Shown here: positions 41,802-51,800 of the stretch, piece by piece
How positions within the stretch are numbered: the first letter of the stretch is position 1
Layout: the number at the start of each line of letters is the position of its first letter
Assembly (NCBI GenBank): GCA_017403825.1
Contig: JAFRDO010000073.1
Location: forward strand, 58,577-122,576
Source: Kiritimatiellia bacterium
Lineage (GTDB): Bacteria > Verrucomicrobiota > Kiritimatiellia > RFP12 > UBA1067
DNA: 64,000 nt
Direction of reading: 5' to 3'
Notes under the pieces: model-generated
What the model was told of the DNA's origin: nothing
The model's database searches: none
Seen by the model: only the letters and a program-made list of their open reading frames with translations
Made by a program: the position numbers and the translations under genes

Positions 41802-43901
41802 TTACTCCGCCGCCGGGCGGACCTTGCCTTCCTTGATGCGCTTCTGCACGACCTCTTCGGCAATTGCCTTCGGAACGGCCTCGTACTGCTTGAAGATCAT
41901 CGTGAAGGTTCCGCGGCCCTGCGTGACCGTGCGGATCGCATTCGAGTAGCCGAACATCTCGCCGAGCGGGACGGTCGCCTTGATGAGCTTGACGCCCGCG
42001 CGGTCCTCCATGCCCTCGACGCGTCCGCGGCGCTGGTTGATGGAGCCGTTCGCGGCGCCCATGTACTGCTCGGGCACTGCGACCTCGACGTCCATCATCG
42101 GCTCCAGCAGCTGCGGCTTAGCCTTCATGAACGCCTGCTTGAAGCACATCTGCGCGCAGGTGATGAACGCGAACTCGTTAGAGTCGACCTCGTGGTAGCT
42201 GCCGAAGTAGACCGTAACCTTGACGTCCACCACCGGGAAGCCTGCGAGCGGGCCGGACTCGAGCGCCTTCTTGACGCCTTTCTCGACCGCCGGTATGTAT
42301 TCCGTGGGAATGACGCCGCCCTTGATCTCGTTGACGAACTCGAAGCCCTTGCCGGGCTCCTGCGGCTCAAGCCTGAGGCAAACGTGCGCGTACTGGCCGC
42401 GGCCGCCGGACTGCTTGACGTGCTTGTACTCGTTCTCGACCTTCGTCTGTATGGTCTCGCGGTAGGCGACCTGCGGGGCGCCAACGTCGCAGTCGACGTT
42501 GAACTCGCGCTTCAGGCGGTCCACGATGACCTCGAGGTAGAGCTCGCCCATGCCGGCGATGATCGTCTCGCTCGTCTCCTGGTCGAAGCTCACGACGAAC
42601 GTCGGGTCTTCCATTGCAAGCGCGTGCAGCGCGACGCCGAGCTTCTCGTTGTCACCGCGGCTCTTCGGCTTCACCGCGACCGAGATGACCGGCGCCGGGA
42701 AGTCGATGGACTCGAGCGTGATCGGATGCGCCGGGTCGCACAGCGTGTCGCCGGTGCGCGTCTGGGTGAGGCCGACGCACGCGACGATGTCGCCGGCGCG
42801 GGCCTCCTCCAGCGGCTCCTGCTTGTTCGCATGCATGCGGAACAGGCGGGAGATGCGCTGCTCCTGGTTGATCGTCGAGTCGAGAAGCTCGGCGCCGAGC
42901 TTCATCGTGCCGGAATAGACGCGCACGAAGGTGATCTTGCCCATGTTCTTGTCGGACATGATCTTGAACGCCAGGCCGCAGAACGGCTCGTCGTCGCTGA
43001 CCTCGCGCTTCTGGCTCGGATCGTCCGCCGAGACCGCCGCGCCGGTGTCGAGAGGCGACGGCAGGTAGTCGCAGATCGCGTCGAGAAGGGGCTGCACGCC
43101 CTTGTCCTTGAACGCGCTGCCGCAGAACGCGGGCGTGATGTCGCGGGAGAGGCACCCCTTGCGTATCGCGCGCTTGATCTCGTCGATGGTCAGCTCTTCG
43201 CCGCCAAGGAACTTCTCGGCCAGCTCGTCGTCCTGCGCGGCGGCCGCGTCGACCATCTTCTCGCGGTACTCCTTCGCCTTCTCCAGGTACTCCTCGGGAA
43301 TGTCCTTCTCGATCACCGTCTTGCCGAGCGACTTCATGTCGAAGTACAGCGCCCTCATGCGCACCAGGTCGATGACGCCCTCGAACGTCTCCGCCGCGCC
43401 GATCGGAATGACCATCGGAACCGGGTTCGCGCCGAGCTGGTTCTTCATCTGGTCCATCACGCTGTAGAAGTTCGCGCCCACGCGGTCCATCTTGTTCACG
43501 AACGCGATCTTGGGCACCTTGTACTTCTCGCTCTGGCGCCACACCTGCTCGGACTGCGGCTGCACGCCGCCGACCGCGCAGTAGAGGGCGACCGCGCCGT
43601 CGAGTACGCGCAGCGAACGCTCCACCTCGGCCGTGAAGTCGACGTGTCCGGGAGTGTCGATTAGCGCGAGGCGGTAGTTGCCCCACATGACGGTCGTAGC
43701 CGCCGACTGGATCGTGATGCCGCGCTCCTGCTCCTGGACCATGAAGTCCATCGTCGCCGCGCCGTCGTGCACCTCTCCGATCTTGTAGTTCTTGCCGGAA
43801 TAGTAAAGGATTCGCTCCGACGTAGTCGTCTTGCCGCCATCGATGTGAGCCATGATGCCGAAGTTGCGCACTCTTTCGAGCGGTATGTCACGCTTTGCCA
43901 T
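41802..43901 (-). CDS. fusA: Elongation factor G
   Basis: This translocation GTPase has 699 residues. G1: [18 protein letters not shown]; switch region [15 protein letters not shown]3: [11 protein letters not shown]4: [13 protein letters not shown]. Domain II ([10 protein letters not shown]), domain IV ([28 protein letters not shown]) and domain V ([18 protein letters not shown]) follow in order. The second Gly in HIDGGKTT replaces the usual Ala, a mild variant. AAGGAGAAG lies before the ATG. It stands alone here, without the rpsL-rpsG-tuf neighbours of the classical str operon. Confidence 0.96.
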   Translation of the reverse strand: MAKRDIPLERVRNFGIMAHIDGGKTTTSERILYYSGKNYKIGEVHDGAATMDFMVQEQERGITIQSAATTVMWGNYRLALIDTPGHVDFTAEVERSLRVLDGAVALYCAVGGVQPQSEQVWRQSEKYKVPKIAFVNKMDRVGANFYSVMDQMKNQLGANPVPMVIPIGAAETFEGVIDLVRMRALYFDMKSLGKTVIEKDIPEEYLEKAKEYREKMVDAAAAQDDELAEKFLGGEELTIDEIKRAIRKGCLSRDITPAFCGSAFKDKGVQPLLDAICDYLPSPLDTGAAVSADDPSQKREVSDDEPFCGLAFKIMSDKNMGKITFVRVYSGTMKLGAELLDSTINQEQRISRLFRMHANKQEPLEEARAGDIVACVGLTQTRTGDTLCDPAHPITLESIDFPAPVISVAVKPKSRGDNEKLGVALHALAMEDPTFVVSFDQETSETIIAGMGELYLEVIVDRLKREFNVDCDVGAPQVAYRETIQTKVENEYKHVKQSGGRGQYAHVCLRLEPQEPGKGFEFVNEIKGGVIPTEYIPAVEKGVKKALESGPLAGFPVVDVKVTVYFGSYHEVDSNEFAFITCAQMCFKQAFMKAKPQLLEPMMDVEVAVPEQYMGAANGSINQRRGRVEGMEDRAGVKLIKATVPLGEMFGYSNAIRTVTQGRGTFTMIFKQYEAVPKAIAEEVVQKRIKEGKVRPAAE

Positions 43902-43952
43902 TTCTTCTCTTCTCCTTGGTTTTACGGCCCTCTTGACCGCAAAGTTCTGTAT

Positions 43953-43961
43953 ATTATCTCA
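43953..43961 (-). promoter_or_regulatory. Extended -10 promoter of fusA
   Basis: On the minus strand TGAGATAAT lies 51 bases before the ATG at 43901, leaving a leader with AAGGAG. Confidence 0.5.
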
Positions 43962-44042
43962 AATCTGCGCCGATTGCGCAAGTGGGTCAAAATCCTGCCG
44001 CGCGGAAGTTGCCATGTCATTCTGGCAGGCGGCTGCGGAATA

Positions 44043-44051
44043 TGGTAATAT
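44043..44051 (+). promoter_or_regulatory. Extended -10 element of the GH36-like gene (leaderless)
   Basis: TGGTAATAT ends exactly seven bases before the ATG at 44059. No ribosome binding site is present. Confidence 0.5.
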
Positions 44052-44058
44052 GTACGGT

Positions 44059-46290
44059 ATGAAAAGGTTGTTTTGTCTCGGTTGTGCGATGCTTTGCGCG
44101 GCGGCCATGGCCGACGTTTCCTTCAAAGCGGGGCGCTGGCGTGTTTCTTTCGCCGACGAGGGGGCGCGGCTTTCGCTGTCGCATGAAGACGGAAGGGCGG
44201 CGGTAGAAGGGGCTCTTGCGTTCTCGGGGCCTTCCGCCGTTACGGGGGCCGGAGTCGCGAGGGGCTCCGCTACCGTGACCGTGTGGCGCGTCGTCTCGCC
44301 CCGCGACGGCGTGCGGAACCGCCTGGCGCTCGTCTGCCCCGACGGCAACGTGGACGGGTACGTGTCGTTCCAGCATGACGGCGAAGGCGTTTCGATGCTC
44401 GTCTATCACCGTACCGCGTTCGCCTATGACGGAACGCTCGCCTACGATGCTGCCGTCCGCTACCGCGACGATGCATATCCGTGCGCGCTCACGCCTAGGA
44501 AGGGTGACCGCGTGCTTGCGGTGAAGAGCGGCCCGGCGTCGTCGCTCCACGATGACGCGCTCTATTCGCCGTCGGCGGACGAGGCGCTGCAGTTCGGGAA
44601 CGCGGAATGCAGGGTTGAGAACGGGACCTGCCGCGTCTTGGCAAAGCTCGACATCGCGGACCCGGCGGCGGACTCCCTTTCGTTCAAGGTCGTGAAGGGG
44701 TGGTACGGGAACCGCTGGGTTCCTTACTGGCGGGCCCCGGACCGCAAGCGGTCGCCCCATGCGCCGACCGGGTGGCTCAGCTGGAACACCTATTTCGACA
44801 CCGCTGGCTCGAAGGAGAACCTGGACGAGGCGCGCTTCGCCGCCAGGCACTTCAAGCCGTTCGGAATGGAGATATGGAACATTGAGTCGTGGCAGGACAA
44901 TTCGCCGCACCTTCCCGTCAGCGATTACCACAACATGAACCTCGAGACATACGCCGTCCAGTTCCCGGAAGGCATGAAGTGGCTCGCCGGCGAAATCAGG
45001 AAGCTGGGCTTCAAGCCGGGATTGTGGATGGCGCCGTTCGGCACCGGCAGCACGAACTTCTACAAGGCGCATACGGACTGGTTCCTGCACGATGCACAGG
45101 GCCATCCGATCCGCTCCTGGAACGGACGGTTCACGCTCGACCCCACGGTGGTCGAGGCGCGTGAGCACCTGAAGCGCATCTTCGACAAGGCGTCGCACGA
45201 CTGGGGGTACGAGTTCTTCAAGATCGACGGCATGTCCGGACGCAACCACGGCTATTGCGCCCACCTCTACGAGAGGCCGGAGGTCCGTGCGCGGTTCCGC
45301 GATCCTTCCTGTCCGAACCCGTTCGAGCTGTGCGTCAAGGCTTTCCGCGAGGGGATCGGCGACGACCGGACGTTCCTTGCCTGTCAGGGACATTTCACCG
45401 GTGCGGAGGCGGCGTATGCGGACGCGAGCCGGACCGGCGCCGACATAGTGCACCCCGGCCAGCCCGTGAAGTGGGCGAACATTCTTCTTCAGGCGCGTTG
45501 CACCGTGAACCAGATATTCGCGCACTCGAACGTGTTCTGGTCCGACCCGGACTGCATGCTCGTCAGCCAGGCGGCGCTGGCGCGCGAGCAGGCCCAGGTC
45601 GAGGCGACTGTCGTGGCGCTGCCCGGTCAGCAGACGTTCGCAGGCGACAAGCTTGCGGAGCTGGCCCCGGACCGCGTGAGGCTGATCCAGCAGGCGCTCC
45701 CCGCCTGTCCGACGCAGCCTGCGAAGCTCTATCCGCAGTTCGGGCATCTGCCGGTATGGGATCTGCACGTGTCGCGTCCGTTCGGCGACTGGCATGTCGT
45801 CGCGCTGTTCAACTGGAGCGACGCGGAAAGCAGCGTGGGCTTCGGCTGGGACGAGATCGGCGAACGTGAAGGGCGCCGGTTCGTAGGCTGGGAATTCTGG
45901 GGCGAACGTTATCTTGGGCCTGTCGCCGGACGCCTGGAGCTGCCTGTCCCCCCGCGCAGCGTCCGGCTCGTCACGCTTCAGCCCGACCTCGGGCGTCCCC
46001 AGTTCCTCACGTCCGACCGCCACATTACGCAAGGGGCCGTGGAACTGAGTGACCAGCAATGGAGCGACGGCAGGCTCGCCGTGAAATTCGAGGCCGTGGG
46101 CGGCTTTCCGCAGACGCTCCGGTTCGCAGTGCCTGACGGATTCTCGCTTGTGTCTGCAGTTGTTTCCGAAGGCAGCGCCGCCGCATCGTCAGAATGCGGC
46201 GGACGCGTCGTCGCCGTGACCGTCAGGACCGACGAGACGGCGACGGTCGAGCTTTCGCTTGCGTTTGCAGTGCATCCTGTAAAAGACTGA
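44059..46290 (+). CDS. Secreted clan GH-D (GH36/GH27-like) alpha-galactosidase-type enzyme
   Basis: This 743-residue protein has a signal peptide (MKRLFCLGCAMLCAAAMA). An N-terminal beta-sandwich precedes a TIM barrel of the clan GH-D type: APTGWLSWNTYFDT, FGMEIWNIESWQDN, LGFKPGLWMAPFG, and WGYEFFKIDGMSG, whose Asp is in the position of the nucleophile of alpha-galactosidases. ADIVHPGQPVKWANI, VFWSDPDCMLV and FALFNW-type strands in the C-terminal beta domain follow. The substrate is probably an alpha-galactoside, but other alpha-glycosides are possible. The start fits the leaderless promoter; the frame is open upstream to 43852 but without support. Confidence 0.8.
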   Translation: MKRLFCLGCAMLCAAAMADVSFKAGRWRVSFADEGARLSLSHEDGRAAVEGALAFSGPSAVTGAGVARGSATVTVWRVVSPRDGVRNRLALVCPDGNVDGYVSFQHDGEGVSMLVYHRTAFAYDGTLAYDAAVRYRDDAYPCALTPRKGDRVLAVKSGPASSLHDDALYSPSADEALQFGNAECRVENGTCRVLAKLDIADPAADSLSFKVVKGWYGNRWVPYWRAPDRKRSPHAPTGWLSWNTYFDTAGSKENLDEARFAARHFKPFGMEIWNIESWQDNSPHLPVSDYHNMNLETYAVQFPEGMKWLAGEIRKLGFKPGLWMAPFGTGSTNFYKAHTDWFLHDAQGHPIRSWNGRFTLDPTVVEAREHLKRIFDKASHDWGYEFFKIDGMSGRNHGYCAHLYERPEVRARFRDPSCPNPFELCVKAFREGIGDDRTFLACQGHFTGAEAAYADASRTGADIVHPGQPVKWANILLQARCTVNQIFAHSNVFWSDPDCMLVSQAALAREQAQVEATVVALPGQQTFAGDKLAELAPDRVRLIQQALPACPTQPAKLYPQFGHLPVWDLHVSRPFGDWHVVALFNWSDAESSVGFGWDEIGEREGRRFVGWEFWGERYLGPVAGRLELPVPPRSVRLVTLQPDLGRPQFLTSDRHITQGAVELSDQQWSDGRLAVKFEAVGGFPQTLRFAVPDGFSLVSAVVSEGSAAASSECGGRVVAVTVRTDETATVELSLAFAVHPVKD

Positions 46291-46364
46291 GGCCGGCCCT
46301 GACTGGCTGACAATAACCGCGAGCATGGCGACGGCAATGGGCAGCACCTTCTTTTGACGAGATG

Positions 46365-46672
46365 TCAGTTTCCAGAAATGCGAAACGCACCATGCGATGC
46401 GACGAAAAGCGCATCGTTGGCAAATAGGATCGGCTGTCTCGCCGGTGTATCGGCGAAAACACGCATCAGCACTGCCGAGGATCCGCTTGCTCCGCGAGGA
46501 ATGGGAACGGAAAACACTCGGCTTTTCCCCGGTCGAAGCGTCCGCAAGTCAAACGGCATTTCGGCTTTCTGGGTGCCCGCCGACACTTCGGCTTCGAGAC
46601 GGTGAACGTGGAGGCGGAAGCGGACGCGCCAAGCGCCGCCACAAGCAGCAAAACGACGATGTTCTTCTTCAT
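46365..46672 (-). pseudogene. Small secreted protein gene with a frameshift
   Basis: The ATG at 46672 opens a clear signal peptide (MKKNIVVLLLVAALGASASAS). That frame then degenerates (CRRAPRKPKCRLTC). A second minus-strand frame continues sensibly from about 46600 (EVSAGTQKAEMPFDLRTLRPG, RVFSVPIPRGASGSSAVLMRVFADTP) to a stop at 46365. Joined by a one-base shift near 46590-46600, they give about 100 residues of an exported protein of unknown function. It could be real decay or a sequencing error. Confidence 0.5.
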
Positions 46673-46689
46673 CGCATCAATTGCATGCC

Positions 46690-47063
46690 TTAGTTGACAG
46701 GCACGATGATTTCGATGTGTTCCGCCGCCCGGAGGCGGAAGAAACGCGAGGGACTGCCGTTCTGCGGAATCACCGTGGTGCCGGAAGGATCGAGAGAATA
46801 CGTCGTGCCGTCGCTGCCGCTTGAATTGTCCTTGGTGTAGTAGAGGTGGATGGCGTCGCCTCCGGCGTTGCTGTTCAGGTCGTAGACGATTGTCGACAAA
46901 CCTTCGTTTTGGTACTGGGTCCTCAACGTGTCCGTTTTGTCCAGCGTGCCGCCGATGAGCATCACGTCCTTGATAAATACTTCGGCGCGCGCCGAAAACT
47001 TCGCCCCCCCAGTGCCAGCGTTGCCGCCAGCGCCGCAGTTGCAAACCGTTTGGTTGCCTTCAT
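46690..47063 (-). pseudogene. Secreted protein frameshifted at a C7 tract (possible phase variation)
   Basis: The ATG at 47063 starts a textbook signal peptide (MKATKRFATAALAATLALGG) that runs into seven consecutive G (C7 at 47004-47010 on the plus strand) and then reads out of frame to a stop. One base added restores AKFSARAEVFIKDVMLIGG with an ARA cleavage site. The frame then stays open to 46690, ending SPSRFFRLRAAEHIEIIVPVN, the terminal motif shared by neighbouring secreted proteins. About 125 residues when joined. The tract makes slipped-strand switching possible; an assembly error is the alternative. Confidence 0.6.
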
Positions 47064-47181
47064 AATCCTGCTCCCTGCTCAAATATTAGGGTTCTCAAAA
47101 TCATTGTTGAAGGCCGCGATCGTTTTCATGATGTCCTCATAAGGTTATAGTTTAGCAAACCCCCTCGCGCTCAACGGCGAA

Positions 47182-48531
47182 TCACTCCTCCACCTTGAGC
47201 CTGTAGAACCGGGAGGGGGCGTCGGTGTTGTGTTCGAAAACGAGTTCTCCGGAAAGGCCGATTTCGGGATACAACACGTCAGCGTCAGCCCACGACGTGA
47301 GATTTGTGGAGGAAAGCAACGAAATCGAGACGCCATCGGTGTTCACCGGGGCGAGTGTCTGGACGACGGGTCTGCCCTGTGCGTTGAAGGAAATGTCCAC
47401 GAACGGGTTGCAGGCGTTGGTCGGGCAGTTGAAGACATAGCGGATGAGGTTGGGCGTCCCGTCCGTTACCGCATCCGCCGCGCCGAGGTTGTTTGTGGCG
47501 GCCCAGGTGTCGTAGGGCGTCTGGAAGTCGAAAGCCAGGCATGCGCGGACGTTCGCAATACCACGGGTTGTGGCAATCTTGAGGAAAGTGACGGCATGAA
47601 AATCAAAGCACCAGGTTTGCGACCCTTCCCCGGTGGAGGATGCGTAGGGGTCCGTCGACGAAAATGCCGTTCCGCCTGCTATTTGAAGCATCTCGCCGAT
47701 ATAGCCAGTATTGTATGCCGTGTTCGCTGTGAGAGCGGAATCGGGATTTTCGCCGCCGCAGCCGGCGAAGATCAGCCGCCAGTCGGCAAGCGACGGCAGC
47801 CGCCAGTCGGCATGCGCGACATTGTGGTTTGACGCCCAACCGTTGGCGACAGTGTCGGATGCTTCGCGAATCCTGGTCATCGTGCCGGCATCCGCGAGCG
47901 CGATCGCGAGACCCGTGCGGTTGGTCATGTCGAGATAGGCGATCATCGCCTCGGCGGTCGTTCCGGACGTTGTGGCTTCTTCCGCATTCCAATAGAGTCG
48001 GCCGTTAGCCCCGATGACCTTGCCGACATCACCCGACGTGGCCACGATGGCACTGAGTTCCGGCTCCGGCTCGTAGCCGGGAACCGAAATCGAGATGCAG
48101 TAGCTTTCAGTGAACGTCGCGGGTGTTTCGACATAGTCGCCGATTTCTGGATCCCACTCGTAGGTTGATCCCGGGTATTCATACTCGCCGTTTATGTCGA
48201 TCGTTCCGGTGAAAGGACGTGAAATCGTCAGTGTGAAGCCACCGCCGGGGGCAGAGTCCAGAGTCGCTTCGTCGCCAGTCTGGGAAAGCCATTCGCTGGA
48301 CGCCACAAAATGGTCGAAGGACGCGACCATGAAGAGGTTGTCAAAGATGTCGCGAAACGAACCCCAGCTAAATTCGTCGACGGAGAGTTCGAGCGGGAAC
48401 GACTGGCTGTACAGCGTGTAGGTTGTCCCGTTGGCCTCGAACAGGATATCGAAAGACGAGGACTGTGCATGAGCGTCAGGACAGGAAATGAGCGTCGCGA
48501 CTGCGGCGGTGAGGGATAGCATTTTCTTCAT
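47182..48531 (-). CDS. Secreted protein with DUF1566-like lectin domain and Kiritimatiellota-type C-terminus
   Basis: This 449-residue exported protein has a signal peptide (MKKMLSLTAAVATLISCPDAHAQ). The central region (~150-335) resembles Lcl/DUF1566-type domains: NRTGLAIALAD, VAHADWRLPSLADWRLIFAGCGG, AYNTGYIGEML, SSTGEGSQTWCFDF. The C-terminal ~100 residues (DGTPNLIRYVFNCPTNACNPF to APSRFYRLKVEE) closely match the end of the protein at 52049. The ATG at 48531 has AAAGGAGCAACACC before it, better than one seven codons upstream. The function is unknown; a surface or extracellular binding role is likely. Confidence 0.65.
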   Translation of the reverse strand: MKKMLSLTAAVATLISCPDAHAQSSSFDILFEANGTTYTLYSQSFPLELSVDEFSWGSFRDIFDNLFMVASFDHFVASSEWLSQTGDEATLDSAPGGGFTLTISRPFTGTIDINGEYEYPGSTYEWDPEIGDYVETPATFTESYCISISVPGYEPEPELSAIVATSGDVGKVIGANGRLYWNAEEATTSGTTAEAMIAYLDMTNRTGLAIALADAGTMTRIREASDTVANGWASNHNVAHADWRLPSLADWRLIFAGCGGENPDSALTANTAYNTGYIGEMLQIAGGTAFSSTDPYASSTGEGSQTWCFDFHAVTFLKIATTRGIANVRACLAFDFQTPYDTWAATNNLGAADAVTDGTPNLIRYVFNCPTNACNPFVDISFNAQGRPVVQTLAPVNTDGVSISLLSSTNLTSWADADVLYPEIGLSGELVFEHNTDAPSRFYRLKVEE

Positions 48532-48578
48532 GGTGTTGCTCCTTTGCGTCAAAGTGCGTGTTATGTATGAATATGTTT

Positions 48579-48587
48579 ATTATACCA
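48579..48587 (-). promoter_or_regulatory. Extended -10 promoter of the 48531 gene
   Basis: On the minus strand TTTTGGTATAAT is found, 47 bases before the ATG at 48531. Confidence 0.6.
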
Positions 48588-48786
48588 AAACTTTGCCCTC
48601 GCGCGCAAGAAGCTGCGTGGGGAAACTCCAGAATGCCGAGGACGGTTTGCCACCGGAAGCCCGTCAAGCGTCTCGAACGCAAACGAATCCGCCTTTATCG
48701 CCGCCATACGCGGCTCTATGTGATGCAGATAGAAGCGCGTATAATTGTCGTGTATTCGACAATACCCGATCTTGGCGGGTTTGACG

Positions 48787-48804
48787 GTCTCAGGATTGAG
48801 ACCG
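48787..48804. terminator. Perfect hairpin after the 1040-residue protein gene
   Basis: GGTCTCA/TGAGACC form a 7-bp stem with a 4-base loop, 13 bases past the stop of the minus-strand gene. No T-run follows, so termination is a guess. Confidence 0.35.
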
Positions 48805-48817
48805 ATGTCGCATTGCG

Positions 48818-51800
48818 CTAGCGCTGGTCGATGCGGAGCTTGAAGAAGTTGTAGCCCGTATCGAAGCTCACCGTATAGGTGTTCTCGATAAGGCCGAACT
48901 CGTCACGCGCGGAGGGAATGTCCGTGACAACGGCCTCCCAGTTCTCGAGGTCGTTGCTGCCGAGAATCGAGTACTTCTGCCCCCAGCCGTTGCTCCATCT
49001 CAGTGTCACGCCTTCGGCGGAGATGGAGATATGGAGATTGATCTGGCTGAGTTCGTAGGTGAGGTTGTTCTGGTTGTCGCCCTTGCTGTATTCGGTCTCG
49101 ATCTCTTCGATGTCGGCGTAGGCGATCACGCGGCAGACGCCGCTCACGTCGGGGGCCGTAAGGCCGCCGAAGGAGTAGACGCGGGACTGGCCGGCGGGAA
49201 TCCGCCCCAGCTCGACGGTGCGCACCGCCGTGTTCTTTTCGGTCGCGGGAATCGTGACGTCGTGGTTGGTATTCACGAGGTAGAGGCCGAGGATGGCGCC
49301 CTCGCCGTCAGCGTCGCCGGTGTTCGCAACACGGACGTTGACCGTGAAGGTCTCGCCGGCGAAGGTCGGCACGCAGGAGAACCACATTTCCGTGATGCCG
49401 TAGTCGGCCTTCGCCGCCGGCGCGGGCGGAGCCGAGTTGGCGGCCGTCTCGTTCGAGACGACGCCGTCGATGACGGTTGCCGCACAGGAGCCGTCGCTGA
49501 ACTCGACGACGGCCACGTCGGATGCCGTGACGCTGGGACGCGACGCAATGGCGGCGACGTTGCCGGCGTCGAACGCCGCGGCCGTGACGGTCGCGGAGTA
49601 GGTGTAGCGGCCGACGGCATCGCTCGTGATGGTCGTCGTCGCAAAGGCGCTGGCACCGGGGGCGAGGTCGTCAAGCGAAACTGTCGTGCCGTCCGAGCCG
49701 ACGAGGGTGACGGAGCGGAGCCAGTATTCGCTGGGGTTGGAGACGTAGTTTGTGATGACGACCGTCGCGCCTGCCGCGGCACCGAGAATCGCGCCGTCTG
49801 GGGCAAAGCCGGCCGTGGTGGTCAGAACCACTTCGGGAACCGTCGGGCAGAAGAAGACGTCGAGGCCGAAGTTGTGGAACTCGAAGCCGCCTTTGCTCAC
49901 GACCGAGCCACCGAGAATTGCGATGCCCTCGATCGCGCCGCCGGTGAAGGAGCCGGAGGCGTAGGGGGCGAGAACGGAGCCGCTGTGGGCGATGTAGGCA
50001 AGGGAGATGCCCGTCGCGTCAACGTAGTTCACGAGGACGTCCACGTTGGAAACGCCTTCGGGGAGAACCATGCGGCCGTTGGCCATGTCGACGAAGTCGC
50101 CGACGACATTGACGATGATCTTGCTGCCGGACGGGACGTCGAAGATCCAGTCGCGCAGCGAACCGCTCCACTGCGAGGCCGTGACCTCGAAGACATTGCG
50201 GCGTGTGTCGGTACCGGTCAGGACGAGACAGCCGTCCGCTGTGTTGGTGATGACGCCGTTGGCCTCCATCTCCGCCACGCGCTGCGAAAGTTCGCAGACG
50301 GCCGCGAGCAGGTCAGCCGCCGTGCGGCCCGATCCGTCGGCGGGGACGTTGCCATGGCTGTCGATTGTCACGGGCTCGACATGGCGGAACGCATAGTTCC
50401 ACCAGCGCGCCGGTCCCTGGAAGGTGCCGCCGTAGACGATATTGCCGTTGACTGGCTGGGGGCCGATGACGAGGTTGCCGCCGACGATGAGTCCGTCGTC
50501 GCGTTCGCCCGCATCTGGGGTCGGTTCGCCTACGCCAGAGTTGAGCCCGACCGTATAGCCGTCAGGAAGGGTGGCGTCGCCCCAGACGAGGAGGGCGCCT
50601 TCGCTGTCGCCGCCGGAAACAGCGAGGTCGCCGAAGACAACGGCGTTGAAGCGTTTGCCGAAGTCCATGAGTTCGCAGAGGGTGAGGACGTTGGTGATGG
50701 CGGGCGGCGGAACGTCCGGCGGTGTCGGCGGCGTCGGCGGCGGCTGGATGTTGGGCCATGTCAGGACGATGTCGTCGCCCTCGTTGACGAGAATCTGCAC
50801 CGTCCAGCTGTTCTCATGCTGAACCGTTCTTCCAGGCTCCGACGACACGACCGGTCCCAGCGTATAGAGGGGATTTTCGGATTCGGTGATTTCATGAAGC
50901 CCCGGCTCAAGGTCGGCGATTTCCACGGTTTGCCCGCCCGTCAGGGTATAGGGAACGCCATCGACGGAAATGACAAAAGACGGCTGGGTCTCGTAGGGGA
51001 CGCCCGTATGATACCAGATCCGCCCGTTGTTGAAGGTGATCCAGTAGATGCGCTCGCCAACGCGGATGTCCGCGTAGGACATCGGCTCCTGGAAGTTCTG
51101 CTTGTACTTTGCCAGGCATTCCGGGCGGTCGGGATTGCCGATGTTGGCGATTTCCTCGTCCGTCATGGTCTCCTTCGTGCGATAGACGACCGTTGGCAGC
51201 GTGCCGCCGGTCGCGCCGGACTTGATTTCGTCCATGCGGTAGGGCACGCCATTGGTCCCCACCCAGATCACCCAGTGCTCGTCGTCGCCGCACTTGTTCT
51301 TGCGGTGGCCTTCGTTGCTTGTGACTCCCTCCGGGTTCGTGATCCAGTCCCGCTTCCACAAAGTGCTGTTTATGTGGAGGACGTCGCAGGTGTCCTGCCC
51401 GTTGACATCCATGTAGTCGCAGCCGACGCGCCACAAACCGCCATTGACCGTCTTGGTGATCGTGATCTTGCCGGGTTTGGGGTCAGGTTCGGGATCCGGC
51501 TCGGGTGTCGTGTCCGTGTAGTGGCCGTAGTCGAGGTGCGACCACTTGCGCGGCATGGTGACGGTGAGGCCCAGATCGCCGTAGGCGAAGGTCGCCGTGC
51601 CGTACATGCTGTCGATGTAGTGGTCGCCCGTGCCGGAGATGAAAATGGCGTTCCGGTCCTTGAGGCTGTGGTCATGCGCACGCGCATAGCTCTCGATAAC
51701 CGTGAGCTGGGCGCCGGTGAGTTCGTCGCGGGTCCAGATAACGATGTCCGAAGATGCTTTCTTGAGGATGACGAAGTTGACCGTCGCGGGAACCATGTAC

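Larger units (their letters stand above)
48532..48817. other. Intergenic region between two secreted-protein genes
   Basis: About 286 bases without a supported gene. It holds the minus-strand promoter of the 48531 gene and the hairpin at 48787-48804. A plus-strand TATAAT-like hexamer near 48740 is followed by an inverted repeat TTGTCG/CGACAA. A 32-codon plus-strand frame runs from 48722 to 48821, but nothing supports it. Confidence 0.5.

Noticed and set aside
44017..46059. 680-codon minus-strand open frame antisense to the GH36-like gene
   Set aside because: No motifs, Arg/Pro-rich; the plus strand has the glycosidase catalytic blocks.
48722..48821. 32-codon plus-strand frame following a TATAAT-like hexamer
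   Set aside because: The start lies before the hexamer, there is no ribosome binding site, and it runs head-on into the stop of the minus-strand gene.
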